Positions 1-11,313 of a stretch of 32,059 nt of DNA are shown one piece after another. Below the pieces are notes generated by a model that searched no databases, had not been told where the DNA came from, and saw only the letters and a program-made list of their open reading frames with translations. Each line of letters starts with the position of its first letter. Position 1 is the first letter of the stretch. The position numbers were made by a program, and so were the translations under genes. The stretch is from Apostichopus californicus (Eukaryota > Echinodermata > Holothuroidea > Aspidochirotida > Stichopodidae): positions 4,717-36,775 of the forward strand of contig JAIPMN010012021.1 of assembly GCA_020650975.1 (NCBI GenBank), given 5' to 3'.

Positions 1-45
1 ACCCCCCCCCCCCCCCGCCCTCTCTCCTCCCCTCTTATTTACAAA
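1..45. repeat. C-rich / polypyrimidine tract at window edge
   Basis: The window opens inside a run of C broken by one G, followed by CT-rich sequence. It is low-complexity DNA, presumably intronic because OGDH exons lie downstream on the same strand. Similar pyrimidine-rich patches recur at about 1500-1560, 4085-4145, 9601-9641 and 19580-19645. Confidence 0.8.
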
Positions 46-155
46 CTAGCAACAATCCCAAGCAAGTCCACAATTTGTACAGATATGAATGGCTAAGTTT
101 TGCTGGTCAGTGTGTTTTGGGAATCAAATATCCTAAATTTAATTTATTGAAAGTA

Positions 156-1458
156 ACATTGTAGTTAGGTTTCTGAAGGCACACTACATTGTAGTTAGTT
201 GATGGCTAGTTCTCTGAAGGCACACTACATTGCAGTTAGTTGATAGTTAGTTCTCTGAAGGCACACTACATTGTAGTTAGTTGATAGTTAGTTCTCTGAA
301 GGCAGACTACATTGCAGTTAGTTGATAGTTAGTTCTCTGAAGGCACACTACATTGTAGTTAGTTGATAGTTAGTTCTCTGAAGGCACACTACATTGCAGT
401 TAGTTGATAGTTAGTTCTCTGAAGGCACACTACATTGTAGTTAGTTGATAGTTCTCTGAAGGCACACTACATTGTAGTTAGTTGATAGTTCTCTGAAGGC
501 ACACTACATTGTAGTTAGTTGATTGTTCTCTGAAGGCACACTACATTGTAGTTAGTTGATAGTTCTCTGAGGGCACACTACATTGTAGTAAGTTGATAGT
601 TATTCCTCTGAAGGCACACTACATTGTAGTTAGTTGATAGTTCTCTGAAGGCACACTACATTGTAGTTAGTTGTTAGTTCTCTGAAGGCACACTACATTG
701 TGGTTAGTTGATAGTTAGTTCTCTGAAGGCACACTACATTGTAGTTAGTTGATAGTTCTCTGCAGGCACACTACATTGTAGTTAGTTGATAGTGTTCTGA
801 AGGCACACTACATTGTAGTTAGTTGATAGTTAGTTCTCTGAAGGCACACTACAATGTAGTTAGTTGATAGTTCTCTGAAGGCACACTACATTGTAGTTAG
901 TTGATAGTTCTCTGAAGGCACACTACATTGTAGTTAGTTGATAGTTAGTTCTCTGAAGGTACACTACATTGTAGTTAGTTGATAGTTCTCTGAAGGCACA
1001 CTACATTGTAGTTAGTTGTTAGTTCTCTGAAGGCACACTACATTGTGGTTAGTTGATAGTTAGTTCTCTGAAGGCACACTACATTGTAGTTAGTTGATAG
1101 TTTTCTGCAGGCACACTACATTGTAGTTAGTTGATAGTGTTCTGAAGGCACACTACATTGTAGTTAGTTGATAGTTAGTTCTCTGAAGGCACACTACAAT
1201 GTAGTTAGTTGATAGTTCTCTGAAGGCACACTACATTGTAGTTAGTTGATAGTTAGTTCTCTGAAGGCACACTACATTGTAGTTAGTTGATAGTTAGTTC
1301 TCTGAAGGTACACTACATTATAGTTAGTTCTCTGAAGGCACACTACATTGTAGTTAGTTGATAGTTCTCTGAAGGCACACTACATTGTAGTTAGTTGATA
1401 GTTCTCTGAAGGCACACTACATTGTAGTTAGTTGATAGTTCTCTGAAGGCACACTTCA
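156..1458. repeat. 34-copy minisatellite in an OGDH intron
   Basis: A tandem array of about 34 units built on the core GGCACACTACATTGTAG followed by TTAGTTGATAGTT and an optional extra AGTT, so unit length alternates between about 33 and 41 bp. Every unit contains ACTACA-T-TGTAGT, a 13-base palindrome; two units carry A instead of T at the centre, which keeps the symmetry. Variant units (TGTGG, TCTGCAGG, GATAGTGTTC, ACAATG) recur at 701/1046, 761/1106, 791/1136 and 851/1196. This shows a second-order duplication with an offset of 345 bp. The array sits directly upstream of the OGDH exon at 1594, so it is intronic. It is not a CRISPR array because there are no unique spacers. Confidence 0.95.
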
Positions 1459-1593
1459 ATGTGTAAAAGTCTGTCTTGTAACCATAGTGAACCAGCATTG
1501 TCACTCTGCTACCTCTTTCTCTCCCCTCTCCCTTGCTTCGTAGTCTAACTTTCTCCTCCTCCTACCTTTCATTCGTCCTGCATCTTTTTTCAG

Positions 1594-2279
1594 ATCTCAC
1601 CTTTCCCATATGACTTGGTGGATGCAGAGTGCAGGAAGTACAGTAATGCTGAATTGATGTGGGTGCAAGAAGAGCACAAGAACATGGGTGCATGGACCTA
1701 CGTACAGCCTAGGATACAGAACCTCATGGGAGGCCAAACTGTCAGGTAAGAGAAAACAGACAGACAGGAACAATAAATGAAGGCTTAAAGGCAGGGCAGG
1801 GCAAAGTTTTCTTGGTCTGGGAATGGTGTTTTGCCATCCGTTTGTTAACTTGGGGTAGGGGAGGGTATGTGGGGTGCAATCGTAAACAGAAAATCTAATC
1901 CGTCATTTAAGCATGAGTTGGTCCTGATATAAATTAACAACAAGAACAACCAAAAATATAAACAATAGGTAAGCCATTCTGCTAATACAAATATGGTGTT
2001 ATTTTGGTAACAGCAAAATGAAATGAATCATGTTGTAATAAGTAAAACAGACTCAAACTTGGTGTCAGCCAATGTTCATTTGGAAGAATTAATCCAACTT
2101 GGGATTTTCAAGAAGATCGTTAATGTGATACTGATTGTTTAGGTAATGTTACTTTTGACATTTACTGTTTCCTTAGGTATTCCGGAAGGAGTAGTGCAGC
2201 TGCAACAGCCACAGGTAACAAGAGTGTTCACACTGCAGAGCTCAGAAAATTCCTCAATGTAGCCATGAAACTGGACTAA
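1594..2279 (+). CDS. OGDH: 2-oxoglutarate dehydrogenase E1 component, last two coding exons (3' partial gene)
   Basis: Two exons, 1594-1745 and 2177-2279, encode the last 84 residues. The first follows TTTTTTCAG and ends at a GTAAG donor. The second follows CCTTAG and ends at TAA (2277-2279). An Arg codon is split across the junction (AG|G). The peptide carries the C-terminal landmarks of the family: ISPFPYDL, the core NAELMWVQEEHKNMGAW, YVQPR, YSGR, and the ATGNKSVHTAEL tail motif. The protein is the thiamine-diphosphate-dependent E1 subunit of the mitochondrial 2-oxoglutarate dehydrogenase complex. It decarboxylates 2-oxoglutarate and passes the succinyl group to E2 lipoyl domains. The catalytic TPP region lies upstream, outside the window; this end belongs to the C-terminal transketolase-like domain. 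QEEHKN fits OGDH rather than DHTKD1, which typically has QEEPQN. The protein ends at KLD, shorter than vertebrate OGDH. Confidence 0.95.
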
Positions 2280-2405
2280 AGTCAGGATCCTTGACAACTT
2301 GTATCCATACCATACCTGCTGAGAAAATTGACTGAAGTTTGTAAAATGTGCAGGATTTATTTATGCACAGAAGATTAAATTGGTGTGTTCAAGAAATGGT
2401 AATCA

Positions 2406-2411
2406 AATAAA
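2406..2411 (+). promoter_or_regulatory. Proximal poly(A) signal of OGDH
   Basis: AATAAA lies 127 bases after the OGDH stop codon and is followed within about 30 bases by a TG-rich stretch (GTTGTGTGTTTATGTG), the usual arrangement for cleavage and polyadenylation. It predicts a short 3' UTR. Seen in sequence; use not proven. Confidence 0.65.
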
Positions 2412-4640
2412 AGGAAAACAGATTAATATGAAGGATGTTGTGTGTTTATGTGTTATTTCTTTTAGCATTGCTACAGGTTGTTTAACTGAAAGTTTATGAT
2501 GAGATTATTAAAACCATTTGATGTCGAAAATATCGACAGGGAAGTGCATTTAGCACGTAACTCAAATTTTAAATATGTTTTTAATCTTAATGCAAAGTTG
2601 CTGCCATCAGGTATTTATGTTTGTCTTGGTTTTTATTTTCTTGTTTATTCCTCCACCAATGAAAACAATTTGCTTTTTGATTGCTGAATTTCTGCTATTA
2701 TTTCCATTTTTCATCTGCAGTTAGCATTTTGGAGGTTGTGTTGCTGCACTGCATTGAATAGATAGGAACCATTTAAGATCTGGTTAGATTGAAACCAGTT
2801 TAGATCGGAACCATTCAAATATATGAGGTGATTTTTTAGATTTAGACATAGAGATGGAAAGCTTTTGAGTTTTATCATTAATATCTGTTAAGGTATATTT
2901 AATTTCAATGAATGAAACATAAATATTAGCTATCTCCACCACTTCATGGATTACATTTCTGGGCACATCTTATTTGAGTTAAAACCATGTAAGCTGGCAA
3001 AACAAATACATAAACAATTTTATATCCAAAGTTATGTTTTCCTTACTAGAGGAAGTTAACTGTGTAATGAGGTCCTGGCTAACATCTGTTACTTCTGCTG
3101 TTGTTTATTGTCTCTATAATTTGTCATTGTTTACATGTTTATTTGTAATTATTCTCAAAGTAGCTCAACGATTGTCCAGATAATGTTTTGTATAGAAACA
3201 TTTGGCAAATGATGTGTCAGCTATTTGGTTTACGATTTTGATTTTGATTATGATAGATATCTGAATATCATTAACTGAAATTACATGTTCCTCTTTTACT
3301 GCTCAAGTTTGTGTGGTTTTGTGTATGATATTTTTAAACTGCTATTTGGTCTTAAGTAAAACAGCTCCAGTGAAAAAAAAAAGATATCCTTTGTGTAGAA
3401 ATAATCACTTGTCCATATTTGTCTGTTGTTGTTGTTGTGATGTATTTTGTGTAGGTGTTATTATGAGAATTGTCATACAGCAATGTGTAATCTGTATTTA
3501 GTTGTTGGCAATACTAGCAAACATGCAATATAGGTAGATACCTTGTCAATTCACATTGATTTGACTCTCCTGCTATTATTGAATTTCTACTACTAAGTAT
3601 TTGAATTTTTTTCTGTAGAAATTCACTATTTTTGAGCAAACATGTATGTGATTGTTTCCATGACAACTATCTTTGTCTTTAGATTTAATCATCATAATGT
3701 GCTCCCAAGAGTGGTGTTTTTCCAAAGATTTTACCAACCTGTTGGCCTTCTAAGTGAAAGAAGTGTACAGAGAGAATAAAGTTTTGGTTATTATGAGGAT
3801 CTTTCTCTTCTGTATTTTATGATGTTTTTGATTTAATATGCCTTTTTTGCAAGGGTTGCATCCCACTTGATTATCTCTTGTCCAGCAGTGACAAACAAGT
3901 CTGTCCAACTTACCTTTCAATTAAGCCCTTTGACTATGATAACTTGAAATCTATGTATAATCTACCTAGCAACAGGAAATGAGATAACAGAATGGTTTCA
4001 GTATTTAAAAACAGTCTGATGAATCTAGTTGATGCAAGGATAGGTATGCAAAGGGAAAATATGGGCCGGAATATTTAAGATTACTTCTAAACTCTCTCTT
4101 CTCTCCTCGTGCCCTTTTTCTACTCTCCGTTCCCCTCCCCTTTTTTGTATCCCCTCTGATGACCACCCATCCCTTTTCCCTCTGCCATGGAATTATTGGG
4201 CAAAAACCGACCAGTAACCAGGCATGAACTTTTCCGCGGATTTCTTTGCTACCTCCGAGATTTACACCTCCCAATTTCCCTGAATTTCTAATAACAGCGT
4301 TACTGTATCATTTGATCCGTTCGCATGTTATTCATTACCGATGCATATCAAACCTGCAGGGGGAATAAAACTATTATCGTAACACTCTGTAGCATACGCA
4401 AACTGGAGCGTATACCGCAATTTTTTTTCTCTGGATTTTCGTAACGTTCCCAACATTATTGCAACAATATTTTCTTAAATTTCCCATGATTTTCAATATT
4501 TCAGTATCATATTAGAATAGGGATAATGGAGGAGAAGTGTAGTGCTGTAGCTACTGAATATTATTCCAGATTAAAACTGACCATTGTGTACATTTTATGA
4601 ACAGTGACTTTTTAAGTTTGGGTCGCCATGATTGAAAGAA
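2412..4640. other. OGDH 3' flank: possible long 3' UTR then intergenic sequence
   Basis: AT-rich DNA without recognisable coding sequence. A second AATAAA at 3775-3780, followed by TTTTGGTTATTATGAGG and T/G-rich sequence, could end a longer OGDH 3' UTR. From about 4080 to 4170 there is a pyrimidine-rich patch. The reading frames of 60-90 codons here show no familiar domain and no support from splice sites, so I treat them as chance. Confidence 0.5.
3775..3780 (+). promoter_or_regulatory. Candidate distal poly(A) signal
   Basis: AATAAA with a T/G-rich downstream stretch, 1.5 kb after the OGDH stop. It could serve an alternative, longer OGDH 3' UTR, or be a chance hexamer in AT-rich DNA. Confidence 0.3.
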
Positions 4641-4784
4641 TCAAGTAGGGTTGAAACGACAGGCTAGGCACGTGGCTTCAGTGTGCACATTTTGAGTGTG
4701 AAAACTTTGCTTTGAGTGTTTTAATAAATTCATAATTCTTTATAAAATAGGCACCAAAATGTTGTCTTTAAACCTCTAATTTCT

Positions 4785-4960
4785 CAGAGCTTCTGGTGGC
4801 TTCGACCCCTGGACCCCAACCGGGGCGTTGCCCATGGACCCCACCACGGGCCCTAAGGCAGGCCCATGGACCCCACCTGTAACTGTGTCGCGCTGCGTGC
4901 TGACTGACGCCTTAGGCGTTAGTCTAGTATCACCCAAAAAGTTCAGTGATTTTTATTTTC
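4785..4960. repeat. GC-rich patch with TGGACCCCA sub-repeats, probably a transposon fragment
   Basis: In a strongly AT-rich neighbourhood this patch is clearly GC-rich. It repeats TGGACCCCA at about 4810, 4834 and 4867, spaced 24 and 33 bases apart, each followed by CCGGGG- or ACGGGCC-like sequence. The region up to about 4950 (with GCCTTAGGCG, itself palindromic) shares the changed composition. A reading frame from 4828 crosses it but resembles no known protein. An old mobile-element or SINE-like fragment is the simplest explanation; the family is not identified. Confidence 0.45.
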
Positions 4961-6400
4961 ACCCAGGCTCATCACTGAGTAACGTACCAATGTTAGTCAG
5001 TCCTAATCAAACTGCTCAGTTCATACTGTGTGCAGCAAAAGATGCTAGGTTTAACACTTTCAGCACTTATGTGTTTTTCCAGCACTTTGTATTATGTAGT
5101 CCTAAACTAAAGTGGATTGTAATTGATAAACTAAACACACCCTCCTGGATTTCTACTCCATGTGGAAAATATAAGTTGACGAACTGTATTGTTATGGTAG
5201 CCTACCTTTAGTAATTGAAAGAATTTGACCAGATTCAACCCAAATGAGCTGCACCATGATGTAATTTATATCTAATTCTGCTACCCCATTCAGACTTGGC
5301 AAACTAGCTCACACATATTACCCATTAACCATAATGCCGTCTTTTGCATGTGGGCCTAACTTTACTCGTGTTCCATTTTTAAGAATTAGAAACCCGGCTC
5401 AAAACAGCAACTGATTAAAACAATATTTACGACATTCTTGAAAATCCGAATCGAAACTAGGGGGCCTATACAATGTGCAATGTTGAAGGAAATAGGGCAA
5501 GATTGGGTTAATAGGACATAAATTGTAATTTAACAAACTGCGCCAAATAAGTGTTCCTCTAAGTTTTGAGGAATTGGAACTAAAAACGCGGTTGTTCATT
5601 TAAAAACTGCTACATAATTAACAGCTAGTCCTACTACTCTTAGTCTTACTTACGCTAAAAGTATAACAATTACAGACCAGATGGAACTTAAATACAAACA
5701 TTGTTTTAACAGAAGTCATTTAGGCCAGGTGAAAATGCAAAATCATTTACAAAATGGAGTGGGTGTTGAAGTGTGCTATATTGCACCAAATTGCATCTGA
5801 GGCCACCTGGAAATGCAAAAAAAGACCCCTCCCCCAGGCCGGCCATCAGTCTTCAGCCTCCCACTCAAAAGTACTTTCCTACACCACTGGTCACAACCAA
5901 GTCTTAGTTGTAGTTAGTCGACACAAATCTTTTGACTCACATCGTTACTTTAAAATATTTACGAATTAGAATAACCAAGTGCGCCGCCGCTTGTTTTCAA
6001 GTTTTCGAAGTTTCTTATAAATTTGAACTGCCGCTCATAGCGCATATTTGTTACACCTGCAGACTACAGACTATCTGTGTGTAAATTATGCTACAGCCAA
6101 TGGCATGCCTATCACGCTGCTGTAAGAATTGTGTTATGAAAATTTTCTGGATAGTATATGAAGCGTACTCTGTGCAGTCTCGCCGCCTCTATAGTAATTT
6201 TGACTTCGTAGACTGTTGTATAATCTTTAAACATACCCTAAGGTGGTATAGACACTCAGATTCTATATTAAACTTTCATCCAAAATGTTTTAATATTTGA
6301 GCAGTTACGTCAATAAGAAAGTATTTTTGCTCACAGAAGCAGAGTAGAGAGAAACGTTGTAACCCCACATCGGCTGCGTGTGATTGTTGTGAGTCAGTAG
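4961..6400. other. Intergenic stretch, possibly repeat-derived
   Basis: No gene recognised. The phrase around 5790-5850 (GCACCAAATTGCATCTGAGG followed by CCACCTGGAAATGC) and the similar AGGTGAAAATGCAAAA at 5725 look like dispersed-repeat sequence, but I cannot assign a family. The short reading frames near 5399-5599 (-), 5754-5969 (+) and 6088-6300 (+) have no recognisable domain. Confidence 0.35.
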
Positions 6401-6875
6401 TATATCTAGGTGACATGCAATCGACAGCATGTCCTGCAATTTTGTGTAAACTCACTTACTAAGCTAGAAACTGTTTACAATGGGGTCGTATCAGCTTGGT
6501 GACTAGCTGCAGACTTAATACTTCGACAAGTTCTATTCTTCTTAGCTCGAGGAAGTAACTGTTAATGAACTTCGTTCCCAGTGAATAAGTAAACGAATAT
6601 GAGGGGATTTACTGAATGTGGAGAATTCTTCCCTGAAACTTAAACTTATTAGTTCTTCGTGAGTTTATGGAGTTGGAGAAGCTGTTCTCGCTGCACTACA
6701 CAGTCATAGTGCATAATTTTTTATGTTTTGGACTCTCTCGCGTAACCAAGTGCCGTTAGTTAGGCCGCGTTCGACTTGTACTTGTACTTGTAAGTTGTAG
6801 TCTTATTATACAGTATAGTATTGTACTAATTAGGGAAGTTTACCGCATGCAACCTACAAAATTGTTGAGACCAAA
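6401..6875 (+). promoter_or_regulatory. Putative promoter / 5' UTR of the BK channel gene
   Basis: This is the sequence just before the BK start codon. An in-frame TAG at 6831-6833, 15 codons upstream, shows that the ATG at 6876 is the first in-frame start of this exon. TTGTAC/CTTGTACTTGTA micro-repeats lie at about 6775-6792 and a TATTATACAGTATAGT stretch at about 6804-6820. There is no clear TATA box at a defined distance because the transcription start is unknown. CpG is somewhat more frequent than in the surrounding DNA. Confidence 0.35.
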
Positions 6876-7169
6876 ATGTCTTCGGTAAATCTCACAGAAG
6901 AGCAATGCGAAGCTACCCTATGTGGTTTTCCTGAGTGCAACAAAAGATATTGGTATGTCTTCCTCAGCTCAAGTCTTATAACTTTCTTTGGTGGCTTGGT
7001 AGCTGTTATAATTACAAGACTTGTACTGGAATATTTTGGGCGTCGAAATGTGGCCGCCAACAGAGCTAGTTTTGCAAGTGGAGAAGAAGAAGATGTTCCC
7101 TGGATGACAGCATTTAGGGAATGGGCTGCTGGCTTAATTTCTGCCCAAACTAAAATTGGCAAATTCCTG
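6876..7169 (+). CDS. KCNMA1: BK (Slo1) calcium-activated potassium channel alpha subunit, first coding exon (5' partial gene)
   Basis: A 98-codon first exon runs from ATG (context CCAAAATGT) to a phase-0 GTAAGA donor at 7170. Residues 1-24 form the extracellular N-terminus with an N-L-T glycosylation sequon (5-7) and three cysteines (11, 16, 21). Residues about 25-54 form the S0 helix, extra to Slo1 channels; WYVFLSSSLITFFGGL aligns with the vertebrate WAFLASSMVTFFGGL. Residues about 55-75 are a short polar, acidic linker, and 76-98 (WMTAFREWAAGLISAQTKIG) match the conserved stretch before S1. Slo1 makes large-conductance K+ channels opened by voltage and cytosolic calcium; S0 contacts the voltage sensor and beta subunits. 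The pore, RCK domains and calcium bowl are not in the window. The linker lacks the cysteine cluster palmitoylated in mammalian BK. No exon 2 is visible downstream. Confidence 0.93.
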
Positions 7170-9600
7170 GTAAGATTTCATTAATGCCACTCTTTTTGCA
7201 CTATGATACATAAAGTACAGTACATTGTCCAATTTTTTCTCTCCATCTGATGGTGTAGGCCTAGTCTCTTTTGTCCCAGTAGAGTTTTATTACCTTGCTA
7301 TTGTTTCATATTTCGAATTTGTTTTTATGTTGAGATTCCTCCTGCCATTTTAAGTTCTACTACGCTATATCTGTGTAGTCAGAAACATTGTACACCTGTA
7401 ATTATCCATTGTTTTAAAATTAACCAATATTTAGCAGTCTTTCAATTGAAGTTGGGAAGATTTTGATGATTTAGGTTATTTTGAGCCAGACTTAATGTAT
7501 TAATATTCTCTTCTAAATTCAATGTAACTTAAAGGATGACTTTGGGCTTTCAGGTGCAAAATTAATATTGATATAAATATTGAAAAGTAGTGTAATTTTA
7601 GATAATAATAATACTACTATCAGCAACAAGGAAAACTCTGTTGTCAGAATTACTAAGTTTTTGAGTACATTTTAAATATTTACTACAAAAAAATTGCAAC
7701 ATTGGAATAACATAAACAATTTAGAATGCACCGAGGAACCTATTTGAATAATTACCTTTTCCTTAAATAAGCATTCTAGAAATTAAAAATATAGATTAGA
7801 GATTTGCTAAAAAGTCATCCTTTAAGTTTCTCATTTGTCTTTTGAAAACTAGATTAATTTTACTTTAAAGTGGTTGAACTAGTTTTGGAAAGTACATGTG
7901 TGCCAAGAACATGAATGAACAAGCAGTATAAATCAACCCATTTGGTTGCGAAAAGCATCAGTTAAAATGTCGGTTTTGTATTTTATGAAAAAGTGTATGT
8001 AAGTCTAAAGTGACTGAACTTATATTTAACTGTTTGCAAGCTTTTTCAAGCTCTTTGTTTAATCAGTGTTAACTTCATGTAAATTTTTTATTTTCTGTGA
8101 AGTTTACATATATTATTATTGTATAATTGTGGTATGAAGCAAGGAAGTTCACCTTGAAGAAATAAAATGCATAAACCAGCAGGAGAAAGCAAACTACGTT
8201 GGCTGTTAGAGAACACGACCGAGGTCATCCATGTATTTTGACTGTTCTTAAAAAAACAAGAATGTGGCTGAAAGGTATCGTTGAATTTGAAAATTGGCTG
8301 TTGCAGTTTTCCACTTTGATGGAGAAGGAAACACTTTTATGAATTTCTAATTTATTTTAATGGAATTCTAAGTCTCAACATCATGGTATAACCCTGAAGT
8401 CTAGTCTCAAGCAGGAAGACACTGAAAAAATCATATGCTGTCCAATAGTTGCAGAGATGGAGGTGAAATTTGGTTTCTTGCAAGCCTGAAGAGTGAAAAT
8501 TCTATATGTGTGATCAATTAAGTACATTTAATGCTGTGGATGACACAATTTAATATTCTATTGAACATTGTAGAATGTCGTAGAAAGTATTGCAGGCATT
8601 TTGCAATTCACTCAGCTCCTGCATTGATTCTTCTGTCACACAATTATGCAACCTTGTTGTAATAAATGTAAATTTATGTTATATGCATAAGCAATGAAGC
8701 TGTGTGGTAGCTGTTGAAATTTCAACAGCGTGGTGTTAGGAAAATTGAATATATTAAAAGTTAAGACAAATTATGATTGGATGTACCTGAAAACACAATC
8801 TCTTACCTAGAAACGAATTGTAAATTGTGGTATATATAAGATTTGAAAATAAAAAATTACATTAAATTTGTGGGAAACAAACTCTGTGTTGGTTTAAACA
8901 GTTAATAAGTTGTTGGTTAAGAGAAACTAAATGATTATAATGATATCTAAGTATAAAATGATGTATACTCAATCATTAATGTTGTTGGGCATGCAGAAAC
9001 TTGTAATATATGTTATGTTTAATAACAACTTAGTAAGAGAGTCATTTGCTTTGTATTGATATTCCTTTTTCAAGACATTTGGATTTCTGTTTGTGTAAGT
9101 TATAATTGTAATTTCTACTGCGGTTTAAATGCATTACAGCAGTCTTGGGTTGTGAGTACATAATTTGGCAACTTGTATCTTTAGCAGTGTACAGTTTGCC
9201 TAGATGTTAATTGCTGGTATGCTACAGTGTACTAATTGTGCTTTATACAGCTAACACTGTTCTGTGTAATATAGGCGTAGTACGAAAGTTTAGTGATAAT
9301 TGTAACACTTACTGTACACACGTACCAGTGCAATAGCCTACAGTGTATTCTGTAAATCATCAAATTTAAGAGAGGGCCCTGGAGATCTTACAGGCATCAT
9401 GTTCTTATTAGGTAGACTCTGAAGTGTAATATCACAACCAGCAGAACAATGGCTAACCTTCTGCACAGGAAGTGATTACATGAAATAAATGTACCTTTAG
9501 GTCAAATAATGATTCCAGTTACAGCCTGCAAACAAATCCAATCACATATATATCCAGATTGAATTCAAATTTAAAAATACTGCTTTTGCCACCTAACATC
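7170..9600. other. Non-coding AT-rich stretch (start of BK intron 1)
   Basis: It follows the BK donor site. I see no coding similarity, no RNA gene and no clear repeat structure. Scattered AATAAA hexamers, for example near 8160, are expected at this base composition. Confidence 0.5.
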
Positions 9601-9641
9601 CTCTCCCCCCCCCCCATTCCATGCCCCCCCCCTCACCCGCC
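9601..9641. repeat. Poly-C low-complexity tract
   Basis: Two C runs separated by ATTCCATG and followed by CTCACCCGCC. On the minus strand this is G-rich and could form a quadruplex. It lies inside the presumed BK intron. Confidence 0.75.
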
Positions 9642-10939
9642 ACTCAAAAATATTGAAACAAACCTAAATACAATTGAGTCAGCTTCTAGGATTGATTTGG
9701 CCAAATTGTCTCAATGTAACAATGCAATATGATTGCTTTCATTTCAAAAGTTTTTTTCAAAAGTTGGCTGAGCAAACAGTTGCATGTCTTTATATGTTTG
9801 TTACTTGCGGTGTTTTTGTGTATATGATTAATGTTGTTATCTTGACAGGATGACACATTTTTACATTTGAATGTAATGATTTATTATTGGAAAGTTTTCA
9901 TTTGGTAAATCTAGGCCTGCTCTGTAATTTTAGAAATTGGTAGATGTGGCCAAATTGTCAGAAATTGGTACCTGAATTGTGTCAGATTGTGGATATTTAC
10001 AACAATCTTACTCAAGTGCAGCCTTGAATTCGTTCAGCTTATCCAGTTGATGACCCTAATGGACATCATACACATATCGCCATGGCAGCTACAATCCAAT
10101 CAAATGCTAATTATAGTAAAAATCATATCAACTACTGACATATCTTTCTATATATTATGTTGCTCATGGTGGAATTAGGGTCTCATTGCCAGTTTGGTAA
10201 AACTAGTATCAACTTGAAACATCAAGCAATGTGACATGATCTACCTACTAAACATGGTTACCTTCCACATTTAGCCCACCATTTGATCTAAATTAACAAA
10301 GTCTGCAACACTATAATGCCAATTATCTCATTTTTATTATCAAATGTGGGGCATGACAGGGAATAAATCTGGTAATATTTGTATAAAAGTACCAAAAACA
10401 GGACCAAATTGTGACACAAATTGAGCAAAGTTCTGTAGCAGGCTTAGCATATGACATTTCATAGACAAAGTACTTACCATTTCAGAAGTCTATGATGAAG
10501 TTAGGCATTTCAGAAACATTGATGGATCATGGCTACGTTGGCTATTAGGTTAGAGATAATTAATGTTTAAATTTAGTGATGCAGTGTTTTAGGCTCTGAA
10601 TTGTTGCTATTATAATAAACATGTTTGAACCATTTTGCATAGGTCTACTGTATAGCATTTTGTGATGTGATATACTAGATACATGATTTCCTGCTAATGT
10701 AGGTGATGTACACTTAATAAAACACCTAATTATACTCTGTCATATTTAATGTATCAGAATGTTCTTATTTTAAAGTCATACTGGTTTGTGAATCTACAGT
10801 AGGCATAGATACTTAGACAGTACCTTAAGTAAACCTTACTAGTTTCATTGATGTTCTTCGATGAACAGTTTGAACACTATAAAATGCAGCCAACCTTGGC
10901 AGTTTTGTGTACATATACAGCTCTTATATAGAAGTAAAT
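9642..10939. other. Non-coding stretch
   Basis: AT-rich intron-like DNA. No gene, RNA gene or tandem repeat recognised. Confidence 0.45.
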
Positions 10940-10977
10940 CAGGGAGCTGCTTCTCTTAATAGAGTAGCAGCTCCCTG
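10940..10977. repeat. 38-bp near-perfect palindrome flanked by a 7-bp direct repeat
   Basis: CAGGGAGCTGCT-T-CTCT is followed by TAAT and then by the exact inverted arm AGAG-T-AGCAGCTCCCTG. AGTAAAT occurs immediately on both sides (10933-10939 and 10978-10984); read one base over, AGTAAATC is shared as eight bases. The CAGGG ends and the 7-8 bp flanking duplication resemble hAT-type termini reduced to almost nothing between them. It would also fold as a 17-bp hairpin with one T-T mismatch. Confidence 0.75.
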
Positions 10978-11313
10978 AGTAAATCATCCCTATGATTGAC
11001 ACAGTGTTTGCATTACTTCAATGAGACATTGTTATGTTAGATAATAGCTGCAAATCAATCAAATACCATGCAGAATCTCTATAATAACATCTATTGTCTG
11101 AGCATATATCTTGTTCTGGCTTTGTTGGTTCATGAATTAACAGAGACAACATTGGCAAAGTTTGATATTTTACTGGTAGCCCGTCGCTACATAGATATAT
11201 GCTAGAGTCAGCTGTACTATGACGCAGTGAACAATCATTGCTGCATTCAGTGTGGTTGATCGCTAGATAATGTATTATTCTGTACTGATGTCCCAACTGT
11301 GGGCATCAACTAC

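Noticed and set aside
156-1458. Regularly spaced repeats suggesting a CRISPR array
   Set aside because: The units are head-to-tail with no unique spacers, and the context is a spliced animal gene.
4005-4274. 89-codon minus-strand frame
   Set aside because: Basic and low-complexity because it reads through a pyrimidine-rich patch; no domain recognised.
4828-5211. 127-codon open frame on the + strand
   Set aside because: It begins in the GC-rich repeat patch, resembles no known family and lacks any splice or promoter support.
6854-7162. 102-codon frame antisense to the BK exon
   Set aside because: It is the shadow of the strongly conserved sense exon.
10940-10977. MicroRNA precursor
   Set aside because: The whole hairpin is under 40 nt with a 4-base loop, too short for a normal precursor; a transposon-like palindrome fits better.
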